Shown: one piece after another, positions 26,524-34,562 of the stretch
How positions within the stretch are numbered: the first letter of the stretch is position 1
Layout of the letters: each line of letters opens with the position of its first letter
From: Hymenobacter sp. GOD-10R
GTDB taxonomy: Bacteria > Bacteroidota > Bacteroidia > Cytophagales > Hymenobacteraceae
Assembly: GCF_035609205.1 (NCBI RefSeq)
Contig: NZ_CP141184.1
Span: 62,001-126,000, forward strand
Direction of reading: 5' to 3'
Length of the DNA: 64,000 bases
The notes under the pieces: model-generated
The model's database searches: none
Told to the model about the DNA's origin: nothing
The model's input: only the letters and a program-made list of their open reading frames with translations
Position numbers and translations under genes: made by a program

Positions 26524-28176
26524 TTATTTGGCGTTGTACATCTTCTCGTAGTACTCCGTGGCCATGCGGTTGGAGCCAAACTCGGGCTCAATCTCGCGCA
26601 TGCCGGTTTTGGCGATGCTCAGGAACTTGTCAGGCTGGCCGTAGTAGAGCGGCACGATTTCATTTTCGAGTACGTCGAGCAGGTTGCTTGCCTCGATATC
26701 ATCCTTTACGTTGTCGGGCTGGTTGATATCGGTGTGTTCGATGATGAAGCCGTTTTCGCCGTGGCGCACAAACTCCGGAATCCAGCCGTCGGCGATGCTC
26801 AGGCTGAGGCTAGCATTCATAGCAGCTGTCATGCCGCTGGTGCCCGACGCCTCGCGGGGGTAGCGGGGCGTGTTCAGCCAAACGTCGGAGCCCTTCTTCA
26901 TATAGGCTGACAGACCTAGCTCGTAGCCCGTTAGTACAGCACAATTCTTCAAGCCTTTGACGCGGCGGATAATGCTGTTAAACAGGTTGATAGCGCCGTA
27001 ATCTTTGGGGTACGGCTTACCTGCCCAAATCACCTGCACCGGCCGATCAGCGTTGTTGATGATCTTCAGGAAGCGGTCGAAGTGGTGCAGAATAAGGTCA
27101 GCGCGCTTGTAGCCAGCGAAGCGGCGAGCCCACACTACCGTCAGCTTGTCGGGGTCGAGCAAGGTGCCCGTTTGGTCGGCTACAACCTTAAAGAACTCGC
27201 GCTTTAGCTCGCGCTTGCGGGCTTTCAGGGCTGCGTCGTCGTTGGCTTCCAGCGCTTCATGCAGCGCTTTATCGCGCCAGTAGGTGCCGTTCTGGGCGTT
27301 GGTGATGGGGATGATGGGGCAAATGCCCTCATAGTGGCCCCACATTTCCTTTGCCACGTCACCATGCACTTTCGACACGCCATTAGAAATGCGCGAGAAG
27401 CGCAAAGCGGTGAGCGTGTAGTTGAGCGCATCATTTTCGACGCGGGCTACGCGGCGTACTTCCTCGCCTGGTACCGGCCCGAAGAAGCTCATTTCTTCGA
27501 GCAGGCGCATGCTATGCTCTTCATTACCAGCTAGTTCCGGCGTATGCGTGGTGAACACGAGGCGCTTCTGCACTTCCTCTAGCTTGCGGCCATGCTTCTC
27601 ATAAAGGTAGAAGGCGAGGGGCAGGCCGTGGCCTTCGTTGAGGTGGTATACATCTACGTTCACCCCTAACAGATCGAGCAGCTTGCCGCCGCCTACACCC
27701 AGCAGAATGGATTGGGCAATGCGAGCAGCCGTGTCGGCGTCGTAGAGGTGGTGGGAAATGGTACGCGAAATAAAGTCGTTCTCCGGAATATCGGTGGTCA
27801 GAAAGAACATCGGCGCCGTGCCGAACGTGTCAGGGGCTAGGTACATAGCTTTTACCTTCACCTCCGTATCGTGGATGGTGATGGGGAAAACCAGTCCGGT
27901 GTCTTCTAGGAAGGAGTAGTTCTTCTGACGGAACTCGGCGCGCATCGTCTGGTCCTCGTTGCGGTCTTGGTCGTAGTAGCCGAAGCTCCACAAGATGCTG
28001 ATACCGATGAGGTTTTGCTTTAGCTCATAGACCGAGCGCATGTGCGAGCCTGCCAAAAAGCCGAGGCCGCCGGAGTAGGTTTTGAGCGCTTGGTCGAGCG
28101 CGAATTCCATGGAGAAGTAAGCCGCCTGAGTCTTGAACTCGGGCGCGGGAGCGTAAGGTTTGAACTCGAAAGCCAT
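26524..28176 (-). CDS. glgP: Short alpha-glucan phosphorylase-family protein (GT35)
   Basis: 550 residues, the short type lacking the long N-terminal regulatory part of GlgP/MalP (about 800). Characteristic blocks are AYFSMEFALDQALKTYSGGLG, HLNEGHG, FTTHTPELAGNE, ITNAQNGTYW, VWARRFAGYKRADL and REASGTSGM. Expected reaction: phosphorolysis of alpha-1,4-glucan to glucose-1-phosphate in the cytoplasm. Odd point: the segment that normally carries the PLP Schiff-base lysine (SGxMK) reads SGMTAAMN, with Thr450 (codon at 26827-26829) where Lys is expected. Activity is therefore uncertain. Confidence 0.82.
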   Translation of the reverse strand: MAFEFKPYAPAPEFKTQAAYFSMEFALDQALKTYSGGLGFLAGSHMRSVYELKQNLIGISILWSFGYYDQDRNEDQTMRAEFRQKNYSFLEDTGLVFPITIHDTEVKVKAMYLAPDTFGTAPMFFLTTDIPENDFISRTISHHLYDADTAARIAQSILLGVGGGKLLDLLGVNVDVYHLNEGHGLPLAFYLYEKHGRKLEEVQKRLVFTTHTPELAGNEEHSMRLLEEMSFFGPVPGEEVRRVARVENDALNYTLTALRFSRISNGVSKVHGDVAKEMWGHYEGICPIIPITNAQNGTYWRDKALHEALEANDDAALKARKRELKREFFKVVADQTGTLLDPDKLTVVWARRFAGYKRADLILHHFDRFLKIINNADRPVQVIWAGKPYPKDYGAINLFNSIIRRVKGLKNCAVLTGYELGLSAYMKKGSDVWLNTPRYPREASGTSGMTAAMNASLSLSIADGWIPEFVRHGENGFIIEHTDINQPDNVKDDIEASNLLDVLENEIVPLYYGQPDKFLSIAKTGMREIEPEFGSNRMATEYYEKMYNAK

Positions 28177-28269
28177 GAAGGAAGAAAGGGGTTCGTAAAA
28201 AAGGTACTTATGTAGTCGGTTAAGGAAGCTTATGCCCTAATGGTGCTTGTAAAAACTAGAGCTAGTGGC

Positions 28270-28390
28270 AAGCTCCCCTCCTTTTTTAAGGAGGGGTTGG
28301 GGGTGGTTCTGGTGTTAGAACGAAAAGCTAGCTCTAGTTTTCTAACTCTAGCTAACCACCCCCAACCCCTCCTTAAAAAAGGAGGGGAGT
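28270..28390. repeat. Long inverted-repeat element, copy 4 of 5
   Basis: Left arm 28270-28307; right arm 28355-28390, slightly degenerate at its outer end (GGGGAGTTGC). The spacer carries GTTAGAACGAAAAGCTAGCTCTAG. It dominates the gene-free stretch 28177-28499 between phosphorylase and the DUF2383 gene, both minus-strand; a terminator at 28448-28481 takes up much of the rest. Confidence 0.88.
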
Positions 28391-28447
28391 TGCTAGCTCT
28401 AGTTGGTACTGTGGCCTAGCGGCTTAGTGGCAAGCTGCTCCGAAAAA

Positions 28448-28481
28448 AAGCGGAAACCAAACGCTCGTTCGATTTCCGCTT
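28448..28481 (-). terminator. Terminator downstream of DUF2383 gene
   Basis: Stem AAGCGGAAA (28448-28456) against TTTCCGCTT (28473-28481), followed on the minus strand by a seven-T run. It lies 19 bp beyond the stop codon of the gene at 28500. Confidence 0.75.
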
Positions 28482-28499
28482 CAGTTTAGTTGTTGCTTG

Positions 28500-28952
28500 C
28501 TAAGGATGACTCACGCCACCTAGACTCTTGAGCTTCTGATAGGTTTGCTGCGAAGTCTCGTATTGCCGTTCCACGGCTTGACGTACGGGCGCGGGCAAAT
28601 CGTGCGCTTCTAAGGCTTCTTTGTAGGCCTTAAGCGCCCACTCTTCGCCGTACACGTTGGAGTCGAGAATGGCTTTTTCGTCTTTACCGGTCACGAGAGC
28701 CTTTGCGTCCATCCAGCTGCGAAAGAACTTGCCTTTCGTGGTAGTGCCGGTTTCGGCATCGCCACCAGCGCTGCTTGCAAAGCCATTTAGCTCATTTGCA
28801 AACTGTTGGCTTTGGCTAACTAGCTGCTGATAGTATGCTTTGTGCTCGGGGTCTTTGCTATCGGCAGCGGCGTGCTTGTAGCCCTCGATGCGGTCGTTGA
28901 TGAAAAGGGTAAGCTCATTGAGCGTATCGGCAACTTTAGAATCGGTAGACAT
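28500..28952 (-). CDS. PA2169-type four-helix-bundle protein (DUF2383)
   Basis: 150 residues, almost wholly helical. The opening LNELTLFINDRIEGYKHAA and the acidic/His pattern over four predicted helices match DUF2383, a ferritin-like bundle family often induced by stress. Cytoplasmic, no signal peptide. The function in Bacteroidota is unknown. It has its own terminator, so it is monocistronic. Confidence 0.82.
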   Translation of the reverse strand: MSTDSKVADTLNELTLFINDRIEGYKHAAADSKDPEHKAYYQQLVSQSQQFANELNGFASSAGGDAETGTTTKGKFFRSWMDAKALVTGKDEKAILDSNVYGEEWALKAYKEALEAHDLPAPVRQAVERQYETSQQTYQKLKSLGGVSHP

Positions 28953-29223
28953 AATAGGAGAATCAAGGTTGAGAAAACAGCCGCTCGTGGCAAGCTGACG
29001 TTTCGCATTCAGAAACGGACGGGCCGCGAAAGAGTTGGGAAAAGCGCCGAAATCAGACGGGAAAGCTAGGGCCCCAAGATTTTGTACAAAATTTATAAGT
29101 TATTCATTTACTGTTATTTGATAATAAAATCATAACATAGAAGCCGGGAAGGGGCCGGCAAGAGCCCGCTAGCTTTGCCCTACGAAAGCCGTTCTGTTCT
29201 CATTCACCATTCCCCTCACGCGT

Positions 29224-30672
29224 ATGAAACATTCTTTTCGCTGGCTCTCGGCCTCCCTCATTAGCCTCACGGTTCTCTCCTGTGCTAAGCAGGAAATGGA
29301 TCCTAGCAGCAGTGCACCGGCCGTCGTTAATATTACAACCCAAGACGTTAGCGCCACAGGCTTCCCCGAAACGTTCGAGACGGGCACCAAAACGGCGTAT
29401 ACCACGGGCAGCGTTACCCTAGGGTCCGGCTCCTGGACGTTGAACGATGCCTTGATCGGCAACACGACCGCTGACGCCAAGACCGGCAGCCAGTCGGTGC
29501 GCATCCGCAATGTGGGCACGGTCTCCATGAACTTCAACACCACAGCCGGCGTGGGCGTCGTAACGGTGCAGCACGCCGTGTACGGCACCGACGGCAGTAG
29601 CCAGTGGGAGCTGTGGGCCTCTACGAGTAGCGGCAGCTCCTACGCCAAAGTCGGCTCGACCATCACGAGCAGCAGCGCTACGCTCCAAACGGCATCGTTC
29701 ACGGTGAATCTAGGTGGCAGCGTGCGGCTGCAAATCCGGAAAACATCGGGGGGCACCAACCGCATCAATCTCGACAACATCACGGTAGAGCAGTATGGCG
29801 GGGGCACTACTACGCCGCCACCAACTACCAGCGGCAAGAAGTTCCTCTTCGATGCTAGCCACGGCGAGCTAGCCGGCAATGCCGATTGGGTGCTAGATGT
29901 GGACAATGGCGCTACGTTGCGCTACCCATCGCCCGCGCAAAGTGGCATCACCAGCAGCACCCCCGAAACGTACTGGACGGGCGCGGTATCGGCCTGGGGC
30001 GTGGCGCTGGTAAAGCTAGGTAACACCGTGGAGCAACTGCCCAGCGGCACGGCTATCAGCTACGGCAACACCTCTAACCCGCAGGACCTAGCTAACTATA
30101 GCGTGTTTGTGATTGATGAGCCCAATACCTTATTCACCGCCGCCGAGAAAACGGCCATCGTGAACTTCGTGAAGAACGGTGGGGGCTTGTTTATGATTTC
30201 GGACCACGACGTATCGGACCGCAACAACGATGGCTACGATTCGCCCGCTATCTGGAATGACCTGATGACCAACAACTCGGTGCAGGCCAACCCCTTTGGC
30301 TTCAGCATCGACAAAACAAATATTTCTGAAACCAGCAGCAACGTGCTAGCCAGCAGCACCAATGTTATTTTGCACGGCTCGCAGGGCAACGTATCGCAAC
30401 TGAAATTCAGCAACGGCGCCACCATCACCAAAACGAGCGGCTCGGCGGCGCAGCCGCTCATCTGGCGGAGCAGTGCTACGCAGGGTCTCACTAATATTAT
30501 GTGCGCCAGCAGCACCTTCGGGACGGGCCGCGTGGTCGTTGTAACCGATTCGTCACCAGCCGACGATGGTACCGGAAGCCCCGGTAACACGGTATACCCC
30601 GGCTGGACAGAAATAGCCAGCCACGCGCCGTTGCATATGAATGCTTCGCTGTGGCTGGCGAAGCAGCAGTAG
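29224..30672 (+). CDS. Two-domain secreted lipoprotein (beta-sandwich plus GATase-like domain)
   Basis: 482 residues. Signal peptide with lipobox LTVLSC, Cys20. Residues about 45-195 are a Ser/Thr-rich beta-sandwich (FETGTKTAY, SGSWTLNDALIGNTT) that I recognise as an accessory domain of secreted Bacteroidota nucleases and hydrolases. A Gly-Thr-Pro linker follows. Residues about 210-480 resemble a class-I-glutamine-amidotransferase-like (ThuA/DUF4350) domain with FLFDASHGE, VFVIDEPN and GGGLFMISDHD. Enzymatic activity cannot be asserted. TAGCTTTG at 29170-29177 fits a -7 box. A terminator follows at 30694. Confidence 0.72.
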   Translation: MKHSFRWLSASLISLTVLSCAKQEMDPSSSAPAVVNITTQDVSATGFPETFETGTKTAYTTGSVTLGSGSWTLNDALIGNTTADAKTGSQSVRIRNVGTVSMNFNTTAGVGVVTVQHAVYGTDGSSQWELWASTSSGSSYAKVGSTITSSSATLQTASFTVNLGGSVRLQIRKTSGGTNRINLDNITVEQYGGGTTTPPPTTSGKKFLFDASHGELAGNADWVLDVDNGATLRYPSPAQSGITSSTPETYWTGAVSAWGVALVKLGNTVEQLPSGTAISYGNTSNPQDLANYSVFVIDEPNTLFTAAEKTAIVNFVKNGGGLFMISDHDVSDRNNDGYDSPAIWNDLMTNNSVQANPFGFSIDKTNISETSSNVLASSTNVILHGSQGNVSQLKFSNGATITKTSGSAAQPLIWRSSATQGLTNIMCASSTFGTGRVVVVTDSSPADDGTGSPGNTVYPGWTEIASHAPLHMNASLWLAKQQ

Positions 30673-30693
30673 GCTATATTTTCATAAAGCAAG

Positions 30694-30723
30694 AAGCTCA
30701 GCACTGCTAACGGTGCTGGGCTT
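30694..30723 (+). terminator. Terminator after two-domain lipoprotein
   Basis: Stem AAGCTCAGCAC (30694-30704) against GTGCTGGGCTT (30713-30723) with one mismatch, followed by a T-run to 30728. 22 bp after the stop. Confidence 0.85.
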
Positions 30724-30875
30724 TTTTTATGACTTTAAATAGTCTGTCAGCAAGCAAAATAATGCCTTGGTGCAACGCCTGCGCAATATTGCCTATGACG
30801 TAACATAAATACTTATATAAAACTATGTAATGCGTTGGTTTGGAAATATTTATGATTTATTTGCATCTTAGTACT

Positions 30876-31370
30876 ATGAAAACATTATCTACTTTCCGCT
30901 CTCTGGTACTCGTACCCTCCCTATCCTTGCTAGGATACGCGAACGACGCACCCAAGGAAGTCGTAAAGACAGCAGATACGCACGTAGTACAAGTGCGGGT
31001 TATGGGGCAAAACTTAGATGGCCTAGGTGCTGAATTATCGGTACGCTCGGTGTTGGATTGGAGCCCCCGCAGCTACAAGCCAGGACCAACACTTTCCAGA
31101 AACTTTGATAAGTCTATCAACGAAACATACACGATTGGCACCTTCGGAGAAAAGGACTATGTAGAAGCATCTATTTCCTTTAAGAACGTGATGTTTCACA
31201 ACAACATTCGACCCTCGGCGAATACGCAACTGCGGGTAGAAATCATCACAGATGGCAAAGTAGGAGAAAAAACGCGACTTGATGCTAACGCTCTGAATGA
31301 CAAAGTGTGGCGGGTAGAATACGATCCATACATGAAAGGTACGGTGACGGTCGAAACCAACAAACTGTAA
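30876..31370 (+). CDS. Exported protein of unknown function
   Basis: 164 residues from the ATG at 30876, with a hydrophobic N-terminus that reads as a signal peptide (cleavage near residue 23). The body is strand-rich and charged, with no motif I recognise. Upstream DNA is unusually AT-rich for this window and contains TTG at 30835-30837 and TTTATTTG at 30856-30863, a near match to the Bacteroidota promoter with 18-nt spacing. Monocistronic, with a terminator 40 bp after the stop. Confidence 0.6.
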   Translation: MKTLSTFRSLVLVPSLSLLGYANDAPKEVVKTADTHVVQVRVMGQNLDGLGAELSVRSVLDWSPRSYKPGPTLSRNFDKSINETYTIGTFGEKDYVEASISFKNVMFHNNIRPSANTQLRVEIITDGKVGEKTRLDANALNDKVWRVEYDPYMKGTVTVETNKL

Positions 31371-31409
31371 GCTGCGCGGGGTCATCCTCTAGCAGTTTGC
31401 TCATTACGT

Positions 31410-31441
31410 AGCCCGGCTTCCTCTTTGGAGCCGGGCTTTTT
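31410..31441 (+). terminator. Terminator after exported protein gene
   Basis: AGCCCGGC (31410-31417) pairs with GCCGGGCT (31430-31437) around a 12-nt loop, followed by TTTT. Confidence 0.8.
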
Positions 31442-31551
31442 GTTGCCTCATACCTCCTTGTTGCGCGTCGTGCTCGCGGCAGCCTAGGGCTAAAGCGCAG
31501 TTGATCGACTATAGAATAGTCTTGGAAGTCTCAACCCGCCGTTTCCTTCGC

Positions 31552-33456
31552 ATGAAACCCACTCGTCTACTCTCGCTGCTAGGCCTCACCACCCTGTTCG
31601 CTACCCAAGGAGCCGTTCACGCAAGCCCATTAGTCGGCTCTGCTCGCCCCACTGTTCCTGAAGTAGCTAGCCCCAAAGTCAGTACCATCAGCCGTATCGA
31701 TCCGACGTTCTGGTGGGTGAGCATGAAAAACCCGAAGCTGCAACTACTGGTGCACGGGCCAGGTATCGGCAGCAGCCAGGTAAGTCTGCGCTACGATGGT
31801 GTGACCCTCGACGGTACGCAGAAGCTGGAGAGCCCCAACTACTTGCTTGTCAACCTCACGATTAGCCCAGCGGCTAAGCCCGGTAAGCTAGCATTGATAT
31901 TTAGCGGCGATAAGAAGACCACTTACCAGTACGAGCTACGCGCCCGCAACACTGACAAGAGCCGGGTGCAAGGCGTCACGTCGGCTGACTTCATCTACAT
32001 GTTGATGCCGGACCGCTTCGCCAACGGTGACCCCAAGAATGACGTGGTGAAAAGTACCCGCGTCAACCACATTGCCCGCGACTCGATGTACGCCCGCCAC
32101 GGTGGTGACCTGAAAGGCATCGAGAACCACTTCGACTATCTGAAGTCGCTTGGGGTGACGGCCATCTGGCCCACGCCGGTAGTGGAGAACGACATGCCCA
32201 AAGCTAGCTACCACGGCTACGCCGTTACGGATTACTACGCCGTGGATCCGCGCTATGGCAGCAACGAGGAGTACGCGCAGTTTGTGCATAAAGCTCACCA
32301 ACAGGGCTTTAAGGTGATTCATGACGTGGTGCTCAACCACATGGGCAGCTACAACTACCTGTTTCTCGACCAGCCCGCCAAGGATTGGCTGAACCAGTGG
32401 CCCACGTTCACGCGCAGCAACTACAACTCGCAGGCCCTCAACGACCCCTACGGCTCCAAGCTCGATCAGGCCTTGTACAACAAGGGCTGGTTTGACACTA
32501 CCATGCCCGACGTGAACCAGTCGAACCCGCTGGTGGCTACCTACTTGATTCAGAACTTTCTCTGGTGGGTGGAATACACGGGCCTCGATGGTTACCGCAT
32601 TGATACATATCCTTATTCTGATCCTAAGTTCTTGATGGCGTGGGGAAAGGCCTTGCTGGATGAATACCCGCAGCTGTGCATGTACGGCGAGGCTTGGGTG
32701 GGTAGCACGGCGCAACAGGCGTTCTTCGCACGCAACATCTTTCAGCCAGTCGACGGCTTCAAGTCGAACCTGCCGGGCGTGCTGGATTTTCAGTCGAATT
32801 CCGCCATTCAGGATGCCTTGAAGGAAAATGGCAACGTGGGCAAGCTCTACGACGCTCTGCAAGGCGACTGGATGTACGAGGACGCCACTCGCAACGTAGT
32901 GTTCATGGACAACCACGATATGAGCCGCATCTACTCCGTGATAGGCGAAAACCTAGGTCGGCTGAAGATGGGCTTCGCTTGGCTTATGACCACGCGCGGC
33001 ATCCCGAACATCTACTACGGCACAGAGGTGCTGATGAAGAACTTCTCGAACCCCGACGGGCTGGTGCGCGAGGACTTCCCCGGCGGTTGGGCTACTGATA
33101 AAAAGAACTATTTCACGGCTGCGGGCCGCGCGGGGCAGGCAGGTGAGGCGTTTAACTACTTGAGCAAGCTAGGTCTGTACCGCAAGGCGCACCCGGTGCT
33201 GCAAACCGGTAAGCTGATGCAGTTTATCCCGCAGGATAACGTGTACACCTACTTCCGCTACGACGAGCAGGGCAACACGGTGATGGTGATGCTGAACGGA
33301 AACAAGGACGCCAAAACCGTGGATGGCGCCCGGTTCGCCGAGCGCACGAATGGGTACAGCGGCGGCACGGAAATTACGTCGGGTGCTGCGGTACCTAGCT
33401 TGAAGTCCTTCACTATCCCGGCTCATACGGCTTGGGTCGTGGAGCTGCGGAAATAG
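31552..33456 (+). CDS. Exported GH13 alpha-glucanase (neopullulanase/cyclomaltodextrinase-like, SusA type)
   Basis: 634 residues from the ATG at 31552, after a signal peptide ending near residue 25. An N-terminal cyclomaltodextrinase-type beta domain (about 45-130) precedes the GH13 barrel. Catalytic residues are visible: nucleophile Asp351 in GLDGYRIDTY, acid/base Glu380 in YGEAWVG, and transition-state Asp456 in FMDNHDM. Expected action: hydrolysis of alpha-1,4 links in starch, pullulan or maltodextrins in the periplasm. First gene of a glucan block with a second GH13 enzyme and an SLC45-type transporter; no susCD genes accompany it. Confidence 0.9.
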   Translation: MKPTRLLSLLGLTTLFATQGAVHASPLVGSARPTVPEVASPKVSTISRIDPTFWWVSMKNPKLQLLVHGPGIGSSQVSLRYDGVTLDGTQKLESPNYLLVNLTISPAAKPGKLALIFSGDKKTTYQYELRARNTDKSRVQGVTSADFIYMLMPDRFANGDPKNDVVKSTRVNHIARDSMYARHGGDLKGIENHFDYLKSLGVTAIWPTPVVENDMPKASYHGYAVTDYYAVDPRYGSNEEYAQFVHKAHQQGFKVIHDVVLNHMGSYNYLFLDQPAKDWLNQWPTFTRSNYNSQALNDPYGSKLDQALYNKGWFDTTMPDVNQSNPLVATYLIQNFLWWVEYTGLDGYRIDTYPYSDPKFLMAWGKALLDEYPQLCMYGEAWVGSTAQQAFFARNIFQPVDGFKSNLPGVLDFQSNSAIQDALKENGNVGKLYDALQGDWMYEDATRNVVFMDNHDMSRIYSVIGENLGRLKMGFAWLMTTRGIPNIYYGTEVLMKNFSNPDGLVREDFPGGWATDKKNYFTAAGRAGQAGEAFNYLSKLGLYRKAHPVLQTGKLMQFIPQDNVYTYFRYDEQGNTVMVMLNGNKDAKTVDGARFAERTNGYSGGTEITSGAAVPSLKSFTIPAHTAWVVELRK

Positions 33457-33463
33457 GTATATT

Positions 33464-33751
33464 TCGTTCTGGTGCTTTTTAGCCCGCAGAAGGCGCAGTG
33501 TTCTTACAGGTCGTTTACTTTTCGAAAAATACCGGCTTTGATAGCTGGCACGTTGAAGTTGATGAGTAGGCCTAGCTTGTGGCCGGAAAGCTTTAGGTAA
33601 GTGAGTAGTTGCATGTGGTGGACTTCAAGTAGTACCTCTACAGACTTTAACTCGACAATTACCTTATCTTCCACTACTATGTCCATGCGGAACCCATTCT
33701 CTAGCCGCAAGCCATCGTACGCCTTCTGCGGGCTAAAAAGCATCAGAACGA
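33464..33751. repeat. 31-bp inverted repeat bracketing a GxxExxY fragment
   Basis: Sequence at 33464-33494 (CGTTCTGGTGCTTTTTAGCC...) recurs inverted at 33720-33751 with one mismatch. The inner copy encodes the first residues of the minus-strand GxxExxY fragment; the other copy lies beyond its stop codon. The unit is about 290 bp. Confidence 0.8.
33504..33743 (-). pseudogene. GxxExxY protein fragment, N-terminally truncated
   Basis: 79 residues. [41 protein letters not shown] and IFRKVNDL match the C-terminal two-thirds of GxxExxY proteins (PDDEXK-like, usually 120-130 residues). The N-terminal segment with the naming GxxExxY motif is missing; the upstream frame is replaced by the inverted-repeat arm. 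It could still be translated from ATG 33743, but I read it as a remnant. It sits between a GH13 gene and an SDR gene on the opposite strand. Confidence 0.7.
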
Positions 33752-33781
33752 CAAAACCCGTGCTACTAAACAGAACCTACC

Positions 33782-34489
33782 ATGAACGACCTCACGAACC
33801 AAGTTGCCATCGTCACCGGCGCTAGTCGCGGTATTGGCCGGGCCACGGCCTTGCTTCTCGCTATGCAAGGCGTCAATGTAGTAGCCGTAGCTCGCTCTAC
33901 CGACGAGTTGGAAGAACTGGTACTCAAGACGCACGGCCTCGCCATTCCAGCTGATGTGTGTGACGAGGCAGATGTGCAGAATGTGGTAACGGAAACCCTT
34001 CGTCACTACGGTCGTCTCGACATTCTGGTCTGCAATGCGGGTATCGGCAGCTTCAATCCCCTCGAACAATTTGAAACGGCCGAGTGGGATCAGATCTTCG
34101 ACGTGAACGTGAAAGGCACTTTCCTGATGTGTAAAGCAGCGGTGCCACACTTCAAAGCCCAGCGCCACGGCCACATCGTCGGCATTGCCTCCGACGTGTC
34201 GAAGCGGACGTTTGCCAACGGCACCGCTTATGGGGCGAGCAAGTACGCCCAAGATGCTCTACTCGGGAGCCTGCGTAAGGAAGTGCGGCCCTACGGGGTG
34301 AAGGTGAGTACCATCTATCCCGGTTTGGTGGATACGTACTTCAACGATAGCCAACCCGGCAACCCCGAGTGCGAGAAAACTCACCTCAAGCCTTCCGACA
34401 TCGCACAAGCCGTGCGCTACGTGCTGGAAGCGCCCGCGCACGTTGTCGTCGACGAGCTGATGATCCATCCTGTTAGCCAAGAGTGGTAA
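33782..34489 (+). CDS. SDR-family oxidoreductase
   Basis: 235 residues. Cofactor motif TGASRGIG at 12-19, NAGIG in place of NNAG, catalytic Tyr-Lys in AYGASKYAQ. The ARS motif at the end of the second strand favours NADP. Close in form to 3-ketoacyl-ACP-reductase-like and sepiapterin-type SDRs; substrate unknown. It lies between the two GH13 genes on the same strand, which may be chance since no operon spacing links them. Confidence 0.82.
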   Translation: MNDLTNQVAIVTGASRGIGRATALLLAMQGVNVVAVARSTDELEELVLKTHGLAIPADVCDEADVQNVVTETLRHYGRLDILVCNAGIGSFNPLEQFETAEWDQIFDVNVKGTFLMCKAAVPHFKAQRHGHIVGIASDVSKRTFANGTAYGASKYAQDALLGSLRKEVRPYGVKVSTIYPGLVDTYFNDSQPGNPECEKTHLKPSDIAQAVRYVLEAPAHVVVDELMIHPVSQEW

Positions 34490-34493
34490 AAGC

Positions 34494-34556
34494 GTGACTG
34501 AGTGACTGAGTGCGGTCGTTCAGGAAAATCATTCAGTCACTCAGCCACTCAGTCAC
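34494..34556. repeat. Inverted repeat with GTGACTGAGTGACTGAG arms
   Basis: 19-bp arms 34494-34512 and 34538-34556 with one mismatch; each arm is itself a direct repeat of GTGACTGA. The loop contains GTCGTTCA, part of the motif shared with the long repeat elements. Located between the SDR stop and the next GH13 start, 6 bp before its ATG. Confidence 0.8.
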
Positions 34557-34562
34557 TTTCCC

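Noticed and set aside
31936..32916. 326-codon open frame antisense to the first GH13 gene
   Set aside because: It lies wholly opposite a gene with all GH13 catalytic motifs. Its predicted protein is Val/His-rich in the way typical of the complementary strand of GC-rich codons and shows no family.
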